This document shows positions 13,920-18,687 of a stretch of DNA of 18,687 nt, one piece after another. The translations under genes were made by a program, and so were the position numbers. The DNA is from CAZVIK01 sp964627045 (lineage in GTDB: Bacteria > Acidobacteriota > Terriglobia > Bryobacterales > Bryobacteraceae), in assembly GCA_964627045.1 (NCBI GenBank), contig CAZVIK010000064.1, forward strand, positions 1-18,687, in the 5' to 3' direction. The notes below the pieces were generated by a model, which ran no database searches, was not told the DNA's origin, and worked only from the letters and a program-made list of their open reading frames with translations. How positions within the stretch are numbered: the first letter of the stretch is position 1; each line of letters starts with the position of its first letter.

Positions 13920-15422
13920 ATGCCCGGCGCTCCTGATCACGTCCGCATCCGGCTGGAGCCTCTGGGCAGAACCCTGGAAGTGCGTCGCGGCGCGCCGCTA
14001 CAGGATCTCCTCTTCGACCATGGCGTCGAGTTCCCCTGCGGCGGCCGTGGTGCCTGCCAAGGGTGCCGCGTCCGCTTCCTCCGGGGCGCCGCGCCGGTGA
14101 CCCCGGCCGATGCCGCCGCCTTGCCGGCCGATGAACTCGGCGAGGGCTGGCGTCTGGGCTGCCAGATCCGGGCCGAAGCGGACCTCACGCTGGAAGTCGC
14201 CCAGTGGGAAGCCGTGGTCCTTGACGACCGCACGCCGGCGCGCGCCGCGGGCCGCGTGGGCCGCGGGGTTGCCGTGGATCTTGGCACTACCACCATGGTG
14301 GCCCAACTTGTGGACCTCGCCACCGGCCAGGTGCTGGGCGTTCAAACCGCCCTGAATCCGCAGGCGGTCTTCGGCGCGGACATCATGAGCCGCGTGGAGG
14401 CCGCTGTCACGCGGGGCGTGGCCTCGGCGCTGGCTGGTGCGGTTCGCCGGAAGATCGGCGAGATGATCGCGGTCCTTCCCGCGGGGCCGGAGCCGATCGC
14501 CGAAATCGTGATCGCCGGCAACACCGTCATGCATCACCTGTTCACCGGACGTAGCGTCGCGCCGCTGGCACGGTTTCCCTTCGAGACCGAAGAGGGAGGG
14601 CTCGCCACCTGCCCGGCGTCTGTGCTGGGTTGGCGGCTCGCCGGCGACCCGCCGGTCCATTTTCTCCCCTGCTTGGGCGGCTTCGTCGGCAGCGACGTGC
14701 TCGCGGGCGTCCTGGCCACGGGCATGCACGAATCCCCGGAACCCGCCTGCCTGATCGACCTCGGGACCAATGGTGAGATCGTCGTGGGCTGCCGTGACGG
14801 AATGCTCTGCGCCTCCACCGCCGCCGGACCGGCCTTCGAGGGCGGTCTTCTCTCGATGGGAATGCGCGCCGCTACGGGCGCGATTTCGCGGGTTTGGCTG
14901 GAACGCGGCGCGCCGCGGTGCCACGTGATCGGCGATGTTGCGCCGCGCGGCATCTGCGGCAGCGGATTGGTGGACGCCGCCGCCGCTGGCCTGGATTGTG
15001 GCGTCATCGCCGCCAACGGGCGGCTCGCCGGCGGGTCCTGGCCGTTGGCGGGGACGGTTGTGCTTTCGCAAGCCGACATCCGGCAGCTTCAATTGGCGAA
15101 GGCCGCCATCGCGGCGGGCCTGCGTATCCTGCTCGGCCGGATGGCGCTATCCGCTTCGGATGTCTCAAGGGTTTATCTGGCGGGGGCCTTCGGCAACTAC
15201 GTGAACCGCGAGAGCGCCCGCAGAATTGGTCTGTTCGCCTTCCCGCTGGATCGAGTCGAACCCGCCGGGAACACCGCGATGCACGGCGCGCGGATGACGC
15301 TGCTGGCCGGAGCCTACGACGGCGCAACGGTCCGCCGCCGGGTCACACATGTGGCCCTGGCCGCCGACCCGGACTTCCAGCGGGCCTACATCGCCGAAAT
15401 GGCGTTTCCTTCACCCTCCTGA
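13920..15422 (+). CDS. RACo-like reductive activator of corrinoid proteins ([2Fe-2S] + ASKHA domain)
   Basis: A 500-residue two-domain protein. An N-terminal plant-type [2Fe-2S] ferredoxin domain carries C40-x5-C46-x2-C49 (CGGRGACQGC) and C81. The rest is a DUF4445/ASKHA ATPase fold: phosphate-1 loop VAVDLGTTTMVAQLVD (~118-133), IVIAGNTVMHHLFTG, a second phosphate loop LIDLGTNGEIVV (~279-290), GSGLVDA and VYLAGAFGNYVN. RACo proteins use ATP hydrolysis to drive electrons uphill and return inactive Co(II) corrinoid to Co(I), so that methyl transfer can resume. At 500 residues it is shorter than the ~600 of the best-studied members, apparently through a short linker region. It follows the DUF1638 gene by six bases, without a clear ribosome site, which suggests re-initiation. 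Its corrinoid protein and methyltransferase partner are not in the window. Confidence 0.87.
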   Translation: MPGAPDHVRIRLEPLGRTLEVRRGAPLQDLLFDHGVEFPCGGRGACQGCRVRFLRGAAPVTPADAAALPADELGEGWRLGCQIRAEADLTLEVAQWEAVVLDDRTPARAAGRVGRGVAVDLGTTTMVAQLVDLATGQVLGVQTALNPQAVFGADIMSRVEAAVTRGVASALAGAVRRKIGEMIAVLPAGPEPIAEIVIAGNTVMHHLFTGRSVAPLARFPFETEEGGLATCPASVLGWRLAGDPPVHFLPCLGGFVGSDVLAGVLATGMHESPEPACLIDLGTNGEIVVGCRDGMLCASTAAGPAFEGGLLSMGMRAATGAISRVWLERGAPRCHVIGDVAPRGICGSGLVDAAAAGLDCGVIAANGRLAGGSWPLAGTVVLSQADIRQLQLAKAAIAAGLRILLGRMALSASDVSRVYLAGAFGNYVNRESARRIGLFAFPLDRVEPAGNTAMHGARMTLLAGAYDGATVRRRVTHVALAADPDFQRAYIAEMAFPSPS

Positions 15423-15444
15423 CCGCCGGTCCGCATCATCCCAC

Positions 15445-15630
15445 TCACGCCTTCGTTACCTTCTGCGCCAGCAGGTTCCCGAAGCCGTCGTAGGTGAAGC
15501 TCTGCCCCCACTGGGTGCCGGTGGTCTCGGCCGAGATCAACCGTTTCAGCGAATCGCATCGGTATTGCACGGTCTCGCCCGAAATGGCGTCCGTCATCTG
15601 GGTAATTCGCCCGTCGTTCTGCGTCTTTGG
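15445..15630 (-). pseudogene. RHS/YD-repeat protein fragment
   Basis: On the minus strand a stop-terminated frame encodes RHS-type sequence: QNDGRITQMTDAISGE, VQYRCDSLKRLISAETTG and TQWGQSFTYDGFGNLLAQ. The phrase SFTYDGFGN is a typical YD-repeat core. It is only about 60 residues, against well over 1,000 for an intact RHS protein, and ends at a TGA (15445-15447) where the repeat should continue. Homology fades near 15630; the frame itself stays open to a stop at about 15682. No start codon or ribosome site suits it. It is a relic of a large surface or toxin-delivery protein and is convergent with the RACo gene, only 22 bases away. Confidence 0.75.
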
Positions 15631-15647
15631 GGGGCAGGTCGCCGCGA

Positions 15648-15893
15648 TCAGTCTCGGCCGCGCTGGCGCCGTAGCGCCGCCTCAATGACCAAGTCCCAAA
15701 ACAGAACGAACACAACTGAACCAAGGATGTTGAGGCCTACGCCGGCCAGGATCTCCGGGCTCAGTCCTTCCAATGCAATCGTACGGCGCTCTATGAGAAA
15801 GTAGCATCCCAACGACGCAGGAGACACGACAGCCAGCCTGATTGTGCGGGACTCGCGAAATCTCCGGATCGCGTGGGTGCGTGTTGGCTCCAT
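15648..15893 (-). CDS. Small membrane protein, unknown function
   Basis: I do not recognise this 81-residue product. ATG at 15893 is preceded by a good ribosome site (AAGGGAGG, about seven bases upstream), better placed than the in-frame GTG at 15899. After a basic N-terminus (EPTRTHAIRRFRESR) there are two hydrophobic stretches: about 19-36 (IRLAVVSPASLGCYFLI) and 48-71 (LAGVGLNILGSVVFVLFWDLVI). A basic tail (RRQRGRD) follows. That suggests two membrane segments with both ends in the cytoplasm. It lies between the RHS fragment and the terminal repeat of an IS3 remnant. Small membrane proteins beside RHS pieces can be immunity proteins, but nothing in the sequence proves that here. A chance open frame is possible, although the ribosome site argues for a real gene. 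Confidence 0.5.
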   Translation of the reverse strand: MEPTRTHAIRRFRESRTIRLAVVSPASLGCYFLIERRTIALEGLSPEILAGVGLNILGSVVFVLFWDLVIEAALRRQRGRD

Positions 15894-15926
15894 CTCCACG
15901 CCTCCCTTACGGACTCGTTCGGAAAC

Positions 15927-16645
15927 TGAACTGAACCCCTGGAGTGAGACAGCAAGTTAAGGGGGTTGTCGCCGTTCGCTGAAGAATCATTGCACGGCGG
16001 GGTTGATGAAGTCCACTCTGGAAATACCTGAGCGGAGGACAGGGCACTGCGGGGACGCAACCCGAGCGCCGACTCAGCAGCCGGAATGGCCGGGGGCGGC
16101 ACCAGCCGCCTCTGTTGGTCATTCTGGCCACAATGCGATAACTCCCGGGGGTTTGGGGGCAGGGCCCCCATGTAGAACAACCGCGGAGCATCCTCATTGA
16201 ATCCTCCCGCCGTTCTGCTCGAACTCGGCCGGGGGCACATAGCCCAGAGCCGAGTGAAGCCGTTGTTGGTTGTAGACGCGCTCGAGAAACTCGCCGATCT
16301 GCGCGTAGGCGTCGGCCAGGTCACGGTATTCGGTCCGGTACACCTCCTCGTACTTCAGCGTCTTCATGAACGACTCGCAAGCCGCATTGTCGTAAGGGTT
16401 GCCCTTGCGGCTCATGCTGATCTGGATCTTGTGCTGCTTCAGCAGATCGGTGTAATCTCCCGAGGCGTACTGGACGCCGCGGTCGGAATGATGCACCAGG
16501 CCCGGCGCCGGTTGCCTCTGCCGCAGCGCCATACTCAAGGCGGACAACGCCAAGGCGGCTTCCAGCGTGCGGCCCAAGGCCCAGCCAATCACCCTCCGCG
16601 AAAACGCATCCAGCACTACGGCCAGGTAGATGAACTCCGCCCTTG
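15927..16645 (-). mobile_element. IS3-family insertion sequence remnant
   Basis: This segment runs from a putative terminal repeat at 15927 (TGAACTGAACCCCTGGAG, matching the TG-CTG-CCCC-GGAG style of IS3-family ends) to a breakpoint near 16645. It includes the 3' two-fifths or so of orfB. Between the orfB stop (16194) and the end lie about 265 non-coding bases, unusually long for IS3. They contain the hairpins GGCGGC/GCCGCC and TGGGGGC/GCCCCCA (16154-16170). orfA, the 5' part of orfB and the other end are missing. I see no gene in 15900-16193 beyond this element tail. Confidence 0.6.
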
Positions 16646-16649
16646 ACAC
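16194..16649 (-). pseudogene. IS3-family transposase OrfB, N-terminally truncated
   Basis: This is the C-terminal ~150 residues of an IS3-type DDE transposase (rve/integrase fold). It reads EFIYLAVVLDAFSRRVIGW, then HHSDRGVQYAS with the second catalytic Asp, then GNPYDNAACESFMKTLK with the catalytic Glu. The end is the usual YNQQRLHSALGY motif followed by PPAEFEQNGG. The first catalytic Asp (in the usual TDITYI motif) and everything upstream are missing because the sequence switches to another insertion sequence at about 16635-16650. The GTG-like codon at 16649 belongs to the junction and is not a real start. The protein cannot be active. Confidence 0.88.
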
Positions 16650-17277
16650 TCTGATCGAGGCCTGGGCCAGCCAGAAGAGCTTTCAACCCAAGAACGGCGG
16701 GGATGGCGACGGAGCGGACTTCCACGGTCAACAGCGCCGCAACGACACGCACAAACCCAAGACCGACCCCGACGCCCGGCTGTATCGCAGGGGCAACAGC
16801 AAGGAAGCCAAGCTGAGCTATCTGGGTCACGTGCTGATCGAAAACCGCAACGGGCTGATCGTCGAAGCGATGGCCACCACGGCCGATGGCCGCGGTGAGG
16901 CGGATGCCGCTGTGCTGATGGCCGCCAGACTGCCCCGCAAGCAGCGGCGGCGGTGCATCACGCTGGGCGCCGACAAGGCCTACGATCAACGCGAACTGGT
17001 TCGGACTCTGCGGGAGCTGGGCGTGACGATGCACGTGGCGCAGAACCGGAATCGCCGGCGCAGCGCGGTGGACCGTCGCACCACGCGCCAGGCGAACTAC
17101 GCGGTGAGCCAGCGGCGAAGGCCACTGGTGGAGAAGGTCTTCGGATGGTTGAAGTCGATCGGAGGATTGCGCAAGGTGAAGCTGCGGGGGTTGGAGAAAG
17201 TCGGCTGGCTGATGCAATACGCGGCGGCGGCCTACAACCTGTGGCGTATCCCGAAGCTGCAAGGCCAAACGGTGTAG
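16645..17277 (+). pseudogene. IS5/IS1182-type transposase, N-terminally truncated
   Basis: About 210 residues of a DDE_Tnp_1-type transposase. It begins at TLIEAWASQKSFQPK, a segment that in full-length relatives directly follows the first catalytic Asp (DGTLIEAW). It continues through DFHGQQRRNDTH, DPDARLYRRG, AKLSYLGHVLIENRNG, the second Asp in LGADKAYDQREL and the Glu region RRPLVEKVFGWLK. It then ends RGLEKVGWLMQYAAAAYNLWRI and closes with TAG. The N-terminal ~130-200 residues (DUF772-like region) are absent. The frame can be extended to an ATG at 16630, but those first residues come from the IS3 side of the junction. The protein is inactive as it stands. Confidence 0.85.
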
Positions 17278-17411
17278 CCGGAGGAGGCGGCGCGAGCCTG
17301 AGCGAGTCCGCCCGGCGTTAAGATACCCCGCGAAGTCCGGTTCAGCGCGCCGGAAACCGAACACCGATTCGATTCCGCAGCCGTGAGAACCGCTATTTCA
17401 ACAAGCTCCTA
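16645..17411 (+). mobile_element. IS5/IS1182-type insertion sequence remnant
   Basis: The left part and left end of this element are lost at the junction with the IS3 remnant. It carries the C-terminal part of a transposase and about 130 further bases. Its right end is probably the ATTTCAACAAGCTCCTAG sequence at about 17395-17412, which resembles terminal repeats of related elements. The IS630-type element is inserted directly at this end. Confidence 0.55.
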
Positions 17412-17434
17412 GTGTCCTGAGTCAGAAATACGTT
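17410..17434 (+). repeat. IS630 left inverted repeat and TA target duplication
   Basis: TA at 17410-17411 is followed by the left terminal repeat at 17412-17434, starting GTGTCCTGAGTCAG. It matches the reverse complement of the right end at 21 of 23 positions. IS630/Tc1-type elements duplicate TA on insertion. Confidence 0.88.
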
Positions 17435-18553
17435 GTATAAGATAGCGGTTGGGCGCATACTCGGGTATGGCCATCGGACGCCCCGCCAAACCGCTGCAGG
17501 TGACACCCGAGGAACGACAGAAGCTCGCGATGCTGGCACGCCGCCCCAAGTCCTCCCAAGCCATGGCGATGCGCGCCCGGATCGTGCTCGGCTGCGACGA
17601 CGGATTGAGCAACCACGCTGTGGCCAGGAAGTTGCACATCACCGGAGCCACGGTCTGTAAATGGCGGGGACGCTTTCGACGGAATCGGTTGGAAGGACTG
17701 CTGGACGAACCGCGGCCGGGCGCTCCGCGGTCCATTACGGACGCTCAAGTCGAAGAGGTCATCACCCGGACCTTGGAGTCGATGCCGGATAACAGCACGC
17801 ACTGGAGCAGTCGGCTGATGGCCCGCAAGACGGGGATGTCGCAGACGGCCATCGTGCGCATCTGGCGGGCTTTCGGGTTGCAGCCGCATCGGGTGGAGAA
17901 TTTCAAGTTCTCCAAGGACCCGCAGTTTGTGGAAAAGGTGCGGGACATCGTGGGCTTGTATATCAACCCGCCGGATCATGCGATCGTTCTGTGCGTGGAC
18001 GAGAAAAGTCAAGTGCAGGCGCTGAACCGGACGCAGCCGATCCTCCCGTTGGCTCCCGGCGTACCGGCCCGGCAATCGCATGATTACGAACGGCATGGCG
18101 TGACCTCGTTGTTTGCGGCGATGGATGTGGCCAGCGGTGTCACCATCGGTACCTGCTACCAGCGGCACCGCCATCAGGAGTTCCTGAGGTTTCTCAACGC
18201 CATCGACGCCAATCTCCCGGCCGGTTTCGAAGTCCATCTGGTCATGGACAATTACGGCACGCACAAGGTGAGCAGGGTCCAAGCCTGGTTGGCACGCCAC
18301 CCTCGATACCACGTGCACTTCACGCCGACTAGCGGAAGCTGGCTGAACCTGGTCGAGCGATTGTTCGCGGAGGTAACCGAACGGTGCGTACGTCGCGGAA
18401 GCCATACCACGGTTCGGGCACTGGAAAGAGCCATGCTGGAATACCTGGACCACCGAAATCGCGACCCGAAACCCTTCGTGTGGACCGCTGATGCAGATCT
18501 GATCCTTGGCAAGGTCCAACGTTTTTTGCAAACGTTTTTCTGACTCAGGGCAC
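17412..18553 (+). mobile_element. Complete IS630-family insertion sequence
   Basis: A 1,142-bp element bounded by 23-bp inverted repeats with two mismatches and flanked by TA on both sides (17410-17411 and 18554-18555). The size, TA target and single transposase gene fit the IS630 family. Removing it would rejoin CTCC-TA-GGCGG, the presumed original site. It appears intact and is the youngest insertion in this cluster, since it sits at the end of an already damaged IS5-type element. Confidence 0.9.
17467..18543 (+). CDS. IS630-family transposase
   Basis: A 358-residue cut-and-paste transposase. Residues ~12-85 form an N-terminal helix-turn-helix DNA-binding region (SNHAVARKLHITGATVCKW) followed by EPRPGAPRSITDAQVEEV. 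The second helix-turn-helix reads HWSSRLMARKTGMSQTAIV. The DDE nuclease domain shows D178 (LCVDEKSQVQAL), D261 (LVMDNYGTHK) and E297 (SGSWLNLVERLF), all in the family's usual contexts. The ATG at 17467 was chosen over an upstream in-frame TTG at 17449 because MAIGRPAKPL is a typical start; the ribosome site is weak. The stop codon lies inside the right inverted repeat. No frameshift or stop interrupts it, so it could be active. Confidence 0.93.
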   Translation: MAIGRPAKPLQVTPEERQKLAMLARRPKSSQAMAMRARIVLGCDDGLSNHAVARKLHITGATVCKWRGRFRRNRLEGLLDEPRPGAPRSITDAQVEEVITRTLESMPDNSTHWSSRLMARKTGMSQTAIVRIWRAFGLQPHRVENFKFSKDPQFVEKVRDIVGLYINPPDHAIVLCVDEKSQVQALNRTQPILPLAPGVPARQSHDYERHGVTSLFAAMDVASGVTIGTCYQRHRHQEFLRFLNAIDANLPAGFEVHLVMDNYGTHKVSRVQAWLARHPRYHVHFTPTSGSWLNLVERLFAEVTERCVRRGSHTTVRALERAMLEYLDHRNRDPKPFVWTADADLILGKVQRFLQTFF

Positions 18554-18555
18554 TA
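18531..18555 (+). repeat. IS630 right inverted repeat and TA target duplication
   Basis: The right terminal repeat at 18531-18553 ends CTGACTCAGGGCAC and is followed by TA at 18554-18555. It pairs with the left repeat at 21 of 23 positions and overlaps the last codons of the transposase. Confidence 0.88.
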
Positions 18556-18582
18556 GGCGGATTCCTCGGGATTTGCTAGAAT
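18554..18582 (+). promoter_or_regulatory. Possible extended -10 promoter of tRNA-Gly
   Basis: TGCTAGAAT at 18574-18582 fits an extended -10 element (TGn plus 5 of 6 matches to TATAAT). The position expected for -35, with 17-base spacing, is 18554-18559 (TAGGCG). That is only a 3 of 6 match and includes the IS630 target TA. Transcription would start near 18589, about 44 bases before the tRNA. Confidence 0.4.
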
Positions 18583-18632
18583 TTGGTTGCAGGCGGCTTC
18601 GATTCGAGTTGTCGGCGCAGCGGCTCCCTCGA

Positions 18633-18687
<55 letters not shown>

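Noticed and set aside
16321..17364. A 347-codon minus-strand frame spanning the two transposase remnants
   Set aside because: It lies antisense to the IS5-type transposase and out of frame with IS3 orfB; both transposases are recognisable in other frames.

Overview
The window looks like a piece of an acidobacterial chromosome, most likely from the Solibacter/Bryobacter group (subdivision 3). Four things suggest this: GC-rich sequence with many GTG/TTG starts; a very large secreted NHL-repeat protein whose C-terminus resembles the 'Solibacter uncharacterized C-terminal domain' family (TIGR03437); a degraded RHS fragment of the kind abundant in Solibacter; and futalosine-pathway menaquinone genes. 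The lineage is inference; no 16S gene is present. Two stretches look like unpolished read ends: bases 1 to about 65, and about 6580-6671, which includes a run of ten Ns.

Layout. (a) 1-1660, minus strand: a membrane histidine kinase followed two bases later by a response regulator that runs off the left edge. (b) 1755-3398, plus: ribosomal protein S1 with six S1 domains. (c) 3534-6052, plus: an envelope-signalling module of an ECF sigma factor, an overlapping zinc-finger anti-sigma factor with a HEAT-repeat C-terminus, and, behind its own probable housekeeping promoter, a secreted protein with two PDZ domains. A strong hairpin closes this module against the convergent next gene. (d) 6114-9432, minus: one roughly 1,090-residue secreted NHL-repeat protein, split only by the assembly gap. 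(e) 9552-13065, plus: mqnA and mqnC, then an Eco57I/TaqI-like N6-adenine DNA methyltransferase whose reading frame overlaps the end of mqnC and lacks a normal start codon. (f) 13209-15422, plus: a DUF1638 protein and a RACo-like [2Fe-2S]/ASKHA activator of corrinoid proteins, suggesting corrinoid-dependent methyl transfer whose methyltransferase lies elsewhere. (g) 15445-18553: a graveyard holding an RHS fragment, a small membrane-protein gene, an IS3 remnant joined to an IS5-type remnant, and an intact IS630-type element with inverted repeats and a TA target duplication. (h) 18633 to the edge: the 5' part of tRNA-Gly(CCC).

How the genes fit together. The kinase/regulator pair and the sigma/anti-sigma/PDZ set are both cell-surface sensing systems. 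MqnA and MqnC make menaquinone precursors through the futalosine route. The DUF1638-RACo pair probably maintains a corrinoid methyl carrier in its reduced state. The right third is accessory DNA where successive insertions and deletions piled up beside a tRNA gene. The most unusual items are the headless methyltransferase fused over the mqnC 3' end, the DUF1638-RACo pair, the HEAT-tailed anti-sigma module, and the IS630 insertion abutting the probable tRNA promoter.
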